DNA of 64,000 nucleotides from positions 186,001 through 250,000 of the forward strand of contig JACKCM010000006.1 of the NCBI GenBank assembly GCA_020634035.1, in the 5' to 3' direction. This document shows positions 34,739 through 43,742 of this stretch, piece after piece. Position 1 is the first letter of the stretch, and every line of letters begins with the position of its first letter. The stretch is from Candidatus Obscuribacterales bacterium. Its GTDB lineage: Bacteria; Cyanobacteriota; Vampirovibrionia; Obscuribacterales; Obscuribacteraceae. Made by a program: the position numbers and the translations under genes. The notes beneath the pieces are model-generated. The model ran no database searches, was not told where the DNA came from, and saw only the letters and a list, made by a program, of their open reading frames with translations.

Positions 34739-37108
34739 TTGAACGCAAAGAACCCAGAAGACACCGGCAGCCGCAAAGTATGCATCGCATGCAAGCAGGA
34801 GTTTTCCGCAGATGTTACTAAATGCCCGCATGACGGCACCGTTCTGACCCCTGTCACCTCAGAGCCTTCGGTGGGCAGTATCATCGCCGGCAAATACGAA
34901 GTGCTTTCGATTATCGGCGGCGGTGCCATGGGACTGGTATACAAAGCTCGCCACACTCTGATGAAACGGGTGGTGGCGGTGAAAGTGCTGCGTCCCAACA
35001 TGGCTCTGGACGAAACCACAGTCTCTCGTTTTCAAAAAGAGTCGGAAGCCTTAAGCGTTCTCGATCACCCTAACATTCTCAAAGTCTTCGATTTCGGATT
35101 GAACGAGCAGGGACAGCCTTATCTGGTCACCGACTATCTGGAAGGCGACACCCTGGCCGACCTTCTCAACAGAGATGAGAGAATCGATTACAAAAGAGCG
35201 ATAGAGCTGTTTAAACAAGCCAGCTCCGCCTTGAGTCATGCCCACAAAAATGGTGTCATCCATCGTGACATGAAGCCGAGCAATATTATGCTGGTCAAGG
35301 ATGATGAAGGAAACGAGATGGTCAAGATTCTCGATTTCGGCATCGCCAAGGTTTCAGATGATGCCGAAAGCTCGACTCAATTGACAAAAACCGGCGAGGT
35401 CTTCGGCTCTCCGCTGTACATGAGCCCGGAGCAATGCCGGGGCAAAAAGCTGGATGCTCGCTCCGACATCTACTCGGTGGGCTGCGTTCTCTACCGGTCT
35501 CTTGTAGGCGCACCACCGATTATCGGTCAGGACTTAATAGAGTGCCTTTACAAGCATGTTAACGAGGATCCGGCTTCTTTTGCCGAAGCCTTCCCCGGCA
35601 ACCAGATACCGGCAGCACTGGAAGCAGTGGTGATGAAGTGCTTGATGAAAGATCCAGCCCTTCGGTACCAGTCGATGAACGAGCTTCGAGATGCGCTGCT
35701 CGCGGTTGAAGATAAAGACGCGCTCGAAGTAGGTACCGGTACCGGTGCCAGTGCCAGTATAGTCTCCACCGGCGCCACCAGCGCCATATCGTCTGCAGCA
35801 GTCAGCGATGAGACAATCGCTCCGAGCACCTTACTACAGCAACCGGGTCAGGATGCTGTCAATACAGGCAATGCCACCGTCAACACAAGCACTATTAACG
35901 ATACCACCAGCGTCCTTGCTGATACCACACCGGACACGAAGTCAGCAATAGAAAATACTTCCGCCTCAAGCGGCATGACCCCGACCGGTTCCTTAGACCC
36001 TGCCACATTGCTAAAGGACAAGCGCGTTTTGATAGGCATAGCTGTGGTAGCGGCCCTGCTTGTTATAGTACCGGTCACCGGTGGACTGATGTCTAACAAC
36101 AAAGAGAAAAAAGGTGATGCCGGCGACAGCAAAAACTCCAATAATCCTTATGACGAGTTGATTCAAGACGGTGTAGACGAGTACGAATCCGGAGATTATT
36201 TCGAAGCCCGTTCCAATTTCTACAAAGCCTACACTTATGCCAGCAAAGAAAAACTGGACAAAGCCAAACAAGCCCTGGCACTGCATCATTTGATTGCAGC
36301 CAGCGCAGAATCCCAAGAATACGACATGGCCGCAACTTATTTAAGAGAGCTGGAAAAAATCGCGGCGATCAAAGACACCAAGTCCATTCCGGAATCACAA
36401 GAAGCCGCCGAAGTATATTTCAACAAAGCGCTATTGATGATGTACGGAAAAGGGGACAACCTCAAAGAAGCTCAAACCCTGGTTCAAAAGGCAAGGGGCT
36501 ACTATGAAGCCCACGAAGGGCACAGCGCCGACATCATGCGTTGTCTGTCCGCCCTTGGACAAATAAAGATTCTGATGGGTGATTTCGAAGCAGCCAGCGC
36601 CTATATGAAACAGGCGGTCATGCTTGCCAAAGAAGATCCGACAGTTTCTCAGCTCGAAATGGCTTTGCGTATGGATGGTCTTGGAGATGCCTTCATTCTG
36701 GTAACAAACAGAAGCGGCGGCAAAGTAAACTATTACGATAAAGCGAAAAAAGAATACGAAGAAGCTCTCCAGCTCAGGAAAGACACCGGCGGTCAGAGCT
36801 CGGACAAATCGCTGTCCCAGAGCTATCTCAGGCTCGGTATCATCAACTATCTACAGAACAATTTCGATGAAGCGGTCAAGAATCTGAATAAATCTCTGGA
36901 AATTCGCGAAAAATATGGACGTCCCCTGCAAATAGCAGAAGTTAAACGAGCCCTTTCCAAAGTTTTACTGGCCCAGGGCAAAAAAGACGAGGCGACCAAG
37001 GTATTTCAGGAATCAATAGAACTGGCTAAAGAAGGCGGACCTCAGATGGACGCCCAGATCAAGAAATGGCAAGCCGTCTTCGACGCAATGGCCAAAAGAG
37101 TGCGGTAA
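34739..37108 (+). CDS. transmembrane Ser/Thr protein kinase with zinc ribbon and extracytoplasmic TPRs
   Basis: The 789-residue protein starts at TTG, supported by AAGGAG at good distance. Residues 15-33 form a small zinc-ribbon-like site (C15-x2-C18, C29-P-H31). The kinase domain (about 50-320) is complete: Gly loop IIGGGAMG, Lys in VAVKVLRP, HRDMKPSN with Asp near 177, DFGIAK, and SPLYMSPEQCRG. A Ser/Thr/Ala-rich linker (about 325-425) leads to one membrane helix (about 429-452) and a C-terminal TPR region (475-780). The kinase is therefore cytosolic and the TPRs outside the inner membrane, the Hanks-type sensor layout. Two further TPR genes follow. Confidence 0.92.
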   Translation: MNAKNPEDTGSRKVCIACKQEFSADVTKCPHDGTVLTPVTSEPSVGSIIAGKYEVLSIIGGGAMGLVYKARHTLMKRVVAVKVLRPNMALDETTVSRFQKESEALSVLDHPNILKVFDFGLNEQGQPYLVTDYLEGDTLADLLNRDERIDYKRAIELFKQASSALSHAHKNGVIHRDMKPSNIMLVKDDEGNEMVKILDFGIAKVSDDAESSTQLTKTGEVFGSPLYMSPEQCRGKKLDARSDIYSVGCVLYRSLVGAPPIIGQDLIECLYKHVNEDPASFAEAFPGNQIPAALEAVVMKCLMKDPALRYQSMNELRDALLAVEDKDALEVGTGTGASASIVSTGATSAISSAAVSDETIAPSTLLQQPGQDAVNTGNATVNTSTINDTTSVLADTTPDTKSAIENTSASSGMTPTGSLDPATLLKDKRVLIGIAVVAALLVIVPVTGGLMSNNKEKKGDAGDSKNSNNPYDELIQDGVDEYESGDYFEARSNFYKAYTYASKEKLDKAKQALALHHLIAASAESQEYDMAATYLRELEKIAAIKDTKSIPESQEAAEVYFNKALLMMYGKGDNLKEAQTLVQKARGYYEAHEGHSADIMRCLSALGQIKILMGDFEAASAYMKQAVMLAKEDPTVSQLEMALRMDGLGDAFILVTNRSGGKVNYYDKAKKEYEEALQLRKDTGGQSSDKSLSQSYLRLGIINYLQNNFDEAVKNLNKSLEIREKYGRPLQIAEVKRALSKVLLAQGKKDEATKVFQESIELAKEGGPQMDAQIKKWQAVFDAMAKRVR

Positions 37109-37117
37109 GATTGTAGT

Positions 37118-37618
37118 ATGAACAATCGAATCAAATTGCCAATCCCGGCTTCTGCACTGCCTGCAGTGCTGGGACTCTGCCTGTTTCTCTCGGTGTTTAT
37201 CGCTTGCCCAGCCTGTCTGGCCTCAGAAGCGATGGATAAATACAAAATTGGTGCTGAACTACTAAGCAAAGGAAGCGCCGAATCGGCGTTATTCTTCTTC
37301 GATAAAAGCATCAAGCTGAACCCCAACTTTTATCCGGCTTACGTAAAGCGGGGTGATGCCTTAAAAATGCTCGGCAAAACAAGCTGGGCAAGAGAAGACT
37401 ATAAATATGCCCTCAGACTGAATCCTCGCTGTAGTGAAGCAAAAGCGAAATTGGGCGGTCTCAGCAGCAAACGAAAACCCAGAAAGAAACCGAAATCCGG
37501 TGGCAGTTCCGCATCATCGGCAGTAGCAACCAAATCGACACCGGACGACAAAGGACTGTCCGGTATGAGCCGCAAAATATCCACAGGCAAGACTTCAGCT
37601 CCACCAACTTCTGACTGA
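37118..37618 (+). CDS. small exported TPR protein
   Basis: The 166-residue protein has a signal peptide (hydrophobic about 12-30, ending near CLASEA). About two to three TPR units follow (LLSKGSAESALFFFDKSIKL, YVKRGDALKMLGKTSWARED), then a basic Lys/Ser-rich tail without clear fold. It starts nine bases after the Ser/Thr kinase stop and is probably co-transcribed with it. An exported TPR adaptor beside a kinase whose own TPRs face the same compartment suggests they share partners. That is inference. Confidence 0.72.
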   Translation: MNNRIKLPIPASALPAVLGLCLFLSVFIACPACLASEAMDKYKIGAELLSKGSAESALFFFDKSIKLNPNFYPAYVKRGDALKMLGKTSWAREDYKYALRLNPRCSEAKAKLGGLSSKRKPRKKPKSGGSSASSAVATKSTPDDKGLSGMSRKISTGKTSAPPTSD

Positions 37619-37627
37619 GATGCTGCT

Positions 37628-40090
37628 TCAGTTCTGATTTTGAGTCAGCTTTTCTAAATTCTGCTTAGCCAGATCATAGCCTGGATCAAGCTTGAGAGCC
37701 TTTTGAAAATCCGCCCGGGCTTTTTCTGTGTTGTTCAGTTTCAAATAAATATAGCCACGATCGTTGTAATACTCTTTGCGCTTTGAATTCATACCGATGG
37801 CGGCACTCATGTCGCTGAGTGCGCTATCGAACTGCCCCAGAGAATAATTGGCCAGCGCACGTTCATAATAAAGATCATCGCGCTTGCGAATGTTCAAGGC
37901 TTTGGTAAAGCACTCCACAGCCTTATCATTCTTGTCGTCCCCAGAATAAAGAAGACCCATCTGCAAATAAGCGTTCAGATAAGCGGGATCGCTATCCACT
38001 GTGCTCTGAAAATCTTTCAAAGCGTCCTCATAATTCTTCTGCTTGACGTATACCAGACCGCGTCCATAACTGGCTTTCGAATTCTCAGGATTGACTTTCA
38101 GTATCCTTCCATAGTCTCTTACCGCACGTCTTAACTCGTCGCTGTAAACATAGGCGGCGGCACGGTCAAGAAGAATATTCTCTTCGTTTCCTTTGAGTTT
38201 TATTGCCCTGGAAAAATCCTGAATAGCATCTTCATAACGCTTATTTTGAATATAGGCTTTGCCCCGGAGATGATAAACCTCCGGATGGGTCGAATCATCA
38301 GCTATCGAAGTGGTAAAAAATACGATCGCCTTGTCATAATTTTTTGAGTCAAAAAATTTGACACCTTTGTCAAAATCGCGTGCCCACTGAGAAACCAGCT
38401 TGGGCTCTTCGACACTGCCAGAATCTTTACTAGGATCTCTACTAGAATCATTACCCGATTCTTTTAAATCGTTCTTCGCTTCTTTTGTCTCGGCTTTATC
38501 TTTGTCGTTTTTGTCCTGCACCGAGGCAGGTTTAGACTCGAGAAAACGAGAAAGCTGATAGATTCCCACACCGCCCATAACACCAAGCACCACTAGTCCT
38601 GTGATTATGAGCTTGAACGAAACTCCGGCACCGGAAGAGGCTTTGTCTCTTGCAAAAGCGCCACCAGATGCAGGCGTATGAACATGATCACCATCACTTT
38701 GAGCTTCCGGCTCGGCAGTGCGAAAAGCTGCCGGCATACGCTTTGGTGCTCCTGTTGGAGGCGTTGGAAGAACTGGAGGAGCGGGAGGAGTTGCCGGAAT
38801 TGCAGGAGTTGCTTCTTTAACAGGAATATCGACCGGGGCTTGATCTGCAGAGACATTATCACTGCTCTTCGCCGGTGATACCACTATAGTATTCTCGGCT
38901 GCAACCACTGATTTCTCAGGCTTATGCTCAACCTCAGGAGCAACAGTCAATGCTTCAGAGCCGGAAAGCGAGAAGGGATTATCCGGCTGCAGCTCAATAC
39001 TGGATGGAGGATGAGTAGATTCGGTCTGACGAAAAGGCGCTTCGACCACAAGAGGAGTTTCCGGCACTTGATTAACTCTCGAATCAGGCACAACTTCTGA
39101 AACAGGCTCAGGCCGATGCTCCGGTCCTAATTCAGGCTTGTTGTCGGTATTAAATTCGGATTGAGGCTCTGCAGGCGAAACAGCAGAGACTATAGCAGAC
39201 GAAAGAGAAGGTCCTGGATCTGCAGATGCCACTGCGGTAGAAGCAGATGCGACAGCCTTCAACGTCGAAACAGATCGAGAGCCGAAAGGCAGATACTGCC
39301 CGTGCAGCCGCATAGAACCGGTGTTTTCAACCCAGAAATGATAGTTCTCTCTCTCCTGTTTCTCAGCAGGATCTACATTAAGAGAACGCTTAGCCGCTGC
39401 CGGGGCAGAAACGACGTTCTCGGCAGTAGATCTGCTCTGACCGGGTCCGGGAATGACACCAGCACCCGGGACACCCGGCACCCCCTGAATTCCATAGCCC
39501 CCTGACAAATCAGAAGCTCCAGGAAGAGGCGGGGCAGTGGGAGATACGGGAGAGGTAGGAGAGGTAGGAACGGCTTGAGGAAGAGCGGTAGACGAAGTCC
39601 TGCTCCCTGATGGAGGAGGAGGCGGAGGCGGCGGCGCTGCCGCAGGTCTTACCGCAGATCCGGCTGGAGCCGCCGCTGGCAAGGGCGGCAAAGCAGTCGA
39701 AGAAATTGTTGAAGGTGATGAAGGTGATGAAGGTGATGAAGATGCCGGTGGTGATAATCGGTTCACCGCAGGAGGCGGTGGTGGTGGTGGCGGAGACTGA
39801 GGCGCTGCCGGTCTTTGCGCAGGTCCAGAACCGGAAACAGGAGCGGGTGCTTGTCCTTGTACGGGCGCTTGCACAGGTGCTTGTGCCGCCGCGGGATTTT
39901 TCTTACGGGTCAGCTGTCCGTCCTTGCCCCTGACAAATATGTCGGTTTCATCAAGCCAGGAATCATCTATCGAATCAAGCGAAAAGATCTCTTTCCTATC
40001 CCCTGACTTCTTCTCATCAGCCGGAGGAACGGGCTCCGGAGTGCTCGCTCCTTCCCGGGGGTCCTTGTCGAAACTATCTGAATTCATCAA
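37628..40090 (-). CDS. proline-rich membrane protein with C-terminal TPR repeats
   Basis: The 820-residue protein has three parts. Residues 1-490 are low-complexity, rich in Pro, Ala and Ser, with polyproline runs (PPPPPPP near 105 and 150). One membrane helix lies near 497-515 (IITGLVVLGVMGGVGIYQL). After an Asp/Lys-rich linker, about seven TPR units run from about 565 to the end (DKAIVFFTTSIADDSTHPEVY, EDAIQDFSRAIKL). By the helix charge pattern the proline-rich part is cytosolic and the TPRs are exported. It converges with the kinase/TPR pair, nine bases apart. The DNA holds a 9-bp tandem repeat at 39711-39741. Confidence 0.75.
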   Translation of the reverse strand: MMNSDSFDKDPREGASTPEPVPPADEKKSGDRKEIFSLDSIDDSWLDETDIFVRGKDGQLTRKKNPAAAQAPVQAPVQGQAPAPVSGSGPAQRPAAPQSPPPPPPPPAVNRLSPPASSSPSSPSSPSTISSTALPPLPAAAPAGSAVRPAAAPPPPPPPPSGSRTSSTALPQAVPTSPTSPVSPTAPPLPGASDLSGGYGIQGVPGVPGAGVIPGPGQSRSTAENVVSAPAAAKRSLNVDPAEKQERENYHFWVENTGSMRLHGQYLPFGSRSVSTLKAVASASTAVASADPGPSLSSAIVSAVSPAEPQSEFNTDNKPELGPEHRPEPVSEVVPDSRVNQVPETPLVVEAPFRQTESTHPPSSIELQPDNPFSLSGSEALTVAPEVEHKPEKSVVAAENTIVVSPAKSSDNVSADQAPVDIPVKEATPAIPATPPAPPVLPTPPTGAPKRMPAAFRTAEPEAQSDGDHVHTPASGGAFARDKASSGAGVSFKLIITGLVVLGVMGGVGIYQLSRFLESKPASVQDKNDKDKAETKEAKNDLKESGNDSSRDPSKDSGSVEEPKLVSQWARDFDKGVKFFDSKNYDKAIVFFTTSIADDSTHPEVYHLRGKAYIQNKRYEDAIQDFSRAIKLKGNEENILLDRAAAYVYSDELRRAVRDYGRILKVNPENSKASYGRGLVYVKQKNYEDALKDFQSTVDSDPAYLNAYLQMGLLYSGDDKNDKAVECFTKALNIRKRDDLYYERALANYSLGQFDSALSDMSAAIGMNSKRKEYYNDRGYIYLKLNNTEKARADFQKALKLDPGYDLAKQNLEKLTQNQN
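39711..39741. repeat. 9-bp tandem repeat inside the proline-rich gene
   Basis: Three perfect copies of gaaggtgat (39711, 39720, 39729) and a partial fourth encode a Ser-Pro-Ser-type repeat on the minus strand. In-frame units let copy number change without frameshift. Neighbouring GGA/GGT-rich stretches (about 39610-39640 and 39775-39793) encode the polyproline runs. Confidence 0.8.
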
Positions 40091-40159
40091 ATTATCTATC
40101 TAATATTCTGGTGTTCTGGCGTTCTCAAAAACCATTATATAAAGTTATGCCGGGGAAAC

Positions 40160-40165
40160 TATAAT
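40160..40165 (+). promoter_or_regulatory. -10 element (TATAAT) upstream of the HtrA gene
   Basis: A consensus TATAAT lies 37 bases before the HtrA start in the 111-base divergent gap. The hexamer 17 bases upstream (TATAAA) is a poor -35, so promoter strength is uncertain. Confidence 0.4.
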
Positions 40166-40201
40166 AGAATTCAATTATGGATGACAAGACAAGGTAAATA
40201 G

Positions 40202-41344
40202 ATGGTCGAGCTTAATAAAGCAGATAAGCCCGAAAGAAAAATTCATGCACCATCACTAGTGATCGGTATGGCAACCGGCATCATCCTTGTGGCAGGCGGC
40301 TATTTTGTCGGTTCCTCATCAATAGCCCCAGTTTCCCTCGGCACGGCTAATCAAAGTCCCGGTGTACTGATGGAAAACACCGTAGCGGACATCGCCGAAT
40401 CGGTGAGCAAAAGTGTGGTGAACATCGATATCAGCCAGAAGTACAAGATGCCGGTTCCAGAGCTCTTCTTCTACGCACCGCCCGGCTTCAAGATGCCCGG
40501 TGACAACGCGGTGGAGAGAGAAGCGAAGAAAAACGGATCCGGCATCATCATACGCCAGGACGGTTACATCGCCACCAACAACCACGTGGTCGGCTCGGCC
40601 GAAGAGATAAAAGTAACCCTCAGCAATAGCAAAACCTATGCAGGCAAAGTGGTCGGCAGGGATCCTTTCACGGATCTGGCTGTGATTAAGATAGACGCCA
40701 GAGATCTGCCGGTGGCTAAACTTGGCGGCAGCAAGAACTTGAGGGCAGGCGACTGGGCAATAGCGATAGGTAGCCCGATGGGGCTCGATCACACGGTCAC
40801 CCTGGGAATAGTAAGTGCTCTGGGTCGGTCCCTGAATGAACTCTCCGATGTGTCGCTTATTCAGACCGACGCGGCCATCAATCCCGGCAATTCAGGCGGC
40901 CCTTTGTTGGATATACACGGCAATATCATCGGCTTGAACACAGCGATTAAAGATAACGCCCAGAACATAGGCTTCGCCATTCCGGTCGATCTGGTCAAAG
41001 AGGTAAGTGAAGAACTCATAGCCAAGGGCAAGATCGCAAGACCTTATGTGGGCATCATGATGCAAGAACTCGATTCGTCCCTGGCCAGCTCTCTTGGTCT
41101 GGAGGACAATGTAAAAGGGATAGTAATAGGCGCGGTAAAACCGGGCAGCCCTGCCGAAGCGGCGGGGCTCGAGCGAGGAGACATCCTGCAGCGCATCGAA
41201 GGCAAAGAAGTGCTATCCTCGAAGGAGGTACAGACTGCTATTCGTAAACATAAACCCGGCGAGAAAGTCGGCTTTTTGCTCCTGAGAAAAGATAAACTGG
41301 TGCCCCTTGAGCTGACGATAGGAGAATTTCCCGATGAAAGCTGA
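40202..41344 (+). CDS. membrane-anchored HtrA/Deg-type serine protease with one PDZ domain
   Basis: The 380-residue protein has an N-terminal anchor (about 19-40) and a complete trypsin-like domain: His128 in NNHVVG, Asp158 in DLAVIK, and Ser231 in NPGNSGGP. A single PDZ domain follows (about 280-370: PYVGIMMQELD, GSPAEAAGLERGDI). The layout matches DegS or cyanobacterial HhoA/HhoB rather than two-PDZ DegP. It acts in the periplasm on misfolded proteins or as a stress sensor. AAGG precedes the ATG. Its end overlaps the exported MsrB gene by 11 bases, so the two are coupled. Confidence 0.93.
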   Translation: MVELNKADKPERKIHAPSLVIGMATGIILVAGGYFVGSSSIAPVSLGTANQSPGVLMENTVADIAESVSKSVVNIDISQKYKMPVPELFFYAPPGFKMPGDNAVEREAKKNGSGIIIRQDGYIATNNHVVGSAEEIKVTLSNSKTYAGKVVGRDPFTDLAVIKIDARDLPVAKLGGSKNLRAGDWAIAIGSPMGLDHTVTLGIVSALGRSLNELSDVSLIQTDAAINPGNSGGPLLDIHGNIIGLNTAIKDNAQNIGFAIPVDLVKEVSEELIAKGKIARPYVGIMMQELDSSLASSLGLEDNVKGIVIGAVKPGSPAEAAGLERGDILQRIEGKEVLSSKEVQTAIRKHKPGEKVGFLLLRKDKLVPLELTIGEFPDES

Positions 41345-41939
41345 GAATAACGAGAATGAAAACGAAAAAGACTCGGGAATCGTCTTAAAAAGCTGGGTTG
41401 TACTCACAGCCTTCTCCCTCTCGGTGGTTTTCCTCGGCGCATCTTACATAGGCTCAGTAGAAGCGAAAAACAAGAAAGATTCCCAGGTAACAGTGAAGTC
41501 AGGAAAGGAAGCAGATGTGGACAAGATAAAAAAGAGCGACAGTGAATGGAAGAAACAGCTCACACCGGAACAATTTGAAGTCACCCGCAAGAAAGGCACA
41601 GAAAGAGCCTTTACCGGCAAATACTGGAACAACCATGAAGACGGTGTCTATAGATGTGCCTGCTGCGGCAATAAGTTATTTGACTCAAACACGAAATTCG
41701 ATTCGGGCTCTGGTTGGCCCAGTTTTTATGAGCCTGTAGACAAAGAGCATGTAGGAGAGCACGAGGATCGCTCTTTCTTTATGAAACGGACCGAGGTGAT
41801 TTGCAACAAATGTGATGCCCATTTAGGTCATGTTTTTCCCGATGGTCCCAAACCGACAAATCTGCGCTATTGCATAAACTCAGCCTCTCTAGATTTCGAA
41901 AAGCGCGATGGAGTCAAAGAAGACAAACCTGAACACTAG
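41334..41939 (+). CDS. msrB: exported peptide-methionine (R)-S-oxide reductase MsrB
   Basis: The 201-residue protein has a membrane anchor or signal segment (about 19-41), then a full MsrB domain. It shows the two zinc-binding CxxC pairs (YRCACCGN and ICNKCDAHLGH), SGSGWPSF, and catalytic Cys180 in LRYCINSASLDF. It reduces methionine-R-sulfoxide in oxidised proteins. The N-terminal hydrophobic segment puts it outside the inner membrane, unlike the usual cytosolic enzyme. It overlaps the HtrA gene by 11 bases, forming a two-gene unit for repair or removal of damaged envelope proteins. An electron donor is not encoded nearby. Confidence 0.93.
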   Translation: MKAENNENENEKDSGIVLKSWVVLTAFSLSVVFLGASYIGSVEAKNKKDSQVTVKSGKEADVDKIKKSDSEWKKQLTPEQFEVTRKKGTERAFTGKYWNNHEDGVYRCACCGNKLFDSNTKFDSGSGWPSFYEPVDKEHVGEHEDRSFFMKRTEVICNKCDAHLGHVFPDGPKPTNLRYCINSASLDFEKRDGVKEDKPEH

Positions 41940-41948
41940 ACAGATAAT

Positions 41949-42833
41949 CTAATTCAGAAACTTCTTACCCTTCAGTTTCCACAAAAAACAAAACAGAAGC
42001 AGACCAAACACAAGGTTGACTACGGTCGCTTCCGGCCCCAGCACACCACCGCCTCCCCAGATTCCGTCTGTAAGGCGAGCTTCGACCAGCACACCGTCAA
42101 GTTCATGACCTGAGACATTAGCACCATATACAACACCTTCAAAGAAGTTCCAGGCAAAATGAATGCCGACGGAAAACCAGATGCTTCTGGTAAGCAAAAA
42201 CGCCATGGTCATAGGAAAGCCTGCTTCCACAGAAAGAAATGCAGAAAGCAAAACTCGTTGTGAGACGTCAGCCCCCTCGATAAAGTTCATCATATGTGCG
42301 AACCCGAAGAGGAGGGAAGCGAAAACAAAAGCTATTTTAAGACCAAAGCCCCTTTCGAGAGACTGAAAAAGAAAGCCTCTAAACACCATCTCTTCGTTAA
42401 CGGCAGAGATAAAATAAAGCAAAAGATAAGGCACCATTTGCGGTGCTTCCGCCATGCCGATAAACTGATAGCCGCCGGCAAGAGATAGAGAGCTGATTAT
42501 GGCAGTAACAAAAAAAGCCCCGAGAAGAAATCCAGAACCGATTCCCTTAAGCGCCCGGGGAAACTCTTCTTTCAAACCCAGGTCCCTGACGGCTGAAAGT
42601 CCCGGACAAACCAGCCGAGATACCAGGCTTGAAACCAGACATATAACGAAAATAAGCCCTGCCCCCAACACTTTCTGATAGAGACCGATGCTGTCGAGCC
42701 AGACAGGATCCAGAGCAGAATAGCACTTGCTGAGAAAATAGAGCTGCAGTAAAAAGCTAGAGACAAATAGCAGCACACTACCAAGGGCGCGTCCGGGACA
42801 CTTTCCTCTACTGTCGTTCTCTAAGTCGAGCAT
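41949..42833 (-). CDS. CPBP-family intramembrane metalloprotease
   Basis: From ATG 42833 the product has 294 residues (the frame also reaches a TTG at 42872). It has about eight hydrophobic helices. The CPBP/Abi signature is present: NEEMVFRGFLFQ, with the Glu-Glu-x3-Arg near residue 147, and later HFAWNFFEG, matching the second His-x3-Asn motif. Such proteases cleave within membranes; bacterial roles range from bacteriocin immunity to protein maturation. It stands alone and converges with msrB, nine bases apart. The substrate is unknown. Confidence 0.87.
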   Translation of the reverse strand: MLDLENDSRGKCPGRALGSVLLFVSSFLLQLYFLSKCYSALDPVWLDSIGLYQKVLGAGLIFVICLVSSLVSRLVCPGLSAVRDLGLKEEFPRALKGIGSGFLLGAFFVTAIISSLSLAGGYQFIGMAEAPQMVPYLLLYFISAVNEEMVFRGFLFQSLERGFGLKIAFVFASLLFGFAHMMNFIEGADVSQRVLLSAFLSVEAGFPMTMAFLLTRSIWFSVGIHFAWNFFEGVVYGANVSGHELDGVLVEARLTDGIWGGGGVLGPEATVVNLVFGLLLFCFLWKLKGKKFLN

Positions 42834-42918
42834 ATTACAGGTCCCAACGTCTGAATAAAATTCCACGCCCAAATCGGGTCTATCATAATACAGTAGGCAT
42901 AAACAGGTACCTTTTAAT

Positions 42919-43722
42919 ATGGCCCAAATGATTCATCTGATCTGCGACTATGCTCCAGGAGATCTCGCCTGGGCTGAAGTCTATTCGGCTTTTGTCAGGA
43001 ACGTCTCTGAAGGCACGCGCCTGCACCTGACCGGAGTACCGCCCTTCGATACGGTGGCCACCGGATTTGTCCTCAACCAGCTGGCCACGAGCGATCCAGC
43101 GCTCAGACCAAAAGATATTCTCATCTTCGCAAACACCGCTCCAAGAAAAGACAATCCCCGGGCAAGGGTGGACAACGAAGGCGAAGGACTGCTCTATGTC
43201 ACCCTCAAAAACGGCATCAATGTGGTGGCGGTAAATAGCGGCTATTCACTCTCTTTTGTCAAGGAACAGATTCAAGAACTCTGGAGCACTAATTGCGAAG
43301 ACAAAGGCAGCCAGTTCCGCTCCCGCGACTTCTTTCCCCAGATTGTCGGCATGGCTGAGAAAGGAGAATTCTCCTTCCTCAATCACAAGCTCGATCCCGA
43401 AGACACCGTGCCGGAAGCGCCGATGTCGGTTATAGGCTATGTAGATTCTTTCGGCAACATCAAAACCACTATTCGCCAGCAAGACGAATGGGTGCGCGAA
43501 CTCACAGAAGGCGATCGAGTCAAAATAAGAATTGGCAGTCGGATCCGCACCGCCACCGTAGCCACAGGCAGCTTCAATATAATGGAAGGGGACCTGGCTT
43601 TTGCCCCGGGTTCTTCCGGACACGAGAATAGATTCTGGGAGCTATTCAAAAGAGGAGGCTCGGCCTGGCTCGATTTTGGTCAGCCCGCCAATGGCACCGG
43701 CATCGAGATAATGCTGGATTGA
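42919..43722 (+). CDS. diverged SAM hydrolase (DUF62 / SAM hydroxide adenosyltransferase) family protein
   Basis: The 267-residue protein follows the DUF62 two-domain plan. An N-terminal part starts IHLICDYAPGDLAWAE, where family members have a TDFG-D type start, and a C-terminal barrel-like part has VIGYVDSFGNIKTTI. The middle RSRDFFPQIVGMAEKGE corresponds to the usual GRDIFAPxAAxL region. The normally conserved VDPGVGxxR and DNG segments are replaced (ANTAPRKDNPRARVDNEGEG and NSGYSLSFVK), so active-site chemistry may differ from hydrolysis of SAM to adenosine and methionine. It is upstream of an exported unknown by 20 bases. Confidence 0.65.
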   Translation: MAQMIHLICDYAPGDLAWAEVYSAFVRNVSEGTRLHLTGVPPFDTVATGFVLNQLATSDPALRPKDILIFANTAPRKDNPRARVDNEGEGLLYVTLKNGINVVAVNSGYSLSFVKEQIQELWSTNCEDKGSQFRSRDFFPQIVGMAEKGEFSFLNHKLDPEDTVPEAPMSVIGYVDSFGNIKTTIRQQDEWVRELTEGDRVKIRIGSRIRTATVATGSFNIMEGDLAFAPGSSGHENRFWELFKRGGSAWLDFGQPANGTGIEIMLD

Positions 43723-43742
43723 TCCTGTTCGAATAGAGCGAT

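Noticed and set aside
39610..39933. Plus-strand frame rich in Glu/Val/Lys opposite the proline-rich gene
   Set aside because: It is the complement of repeat DNA coding for Pro/Ser/Ala; low-complexity shadow.
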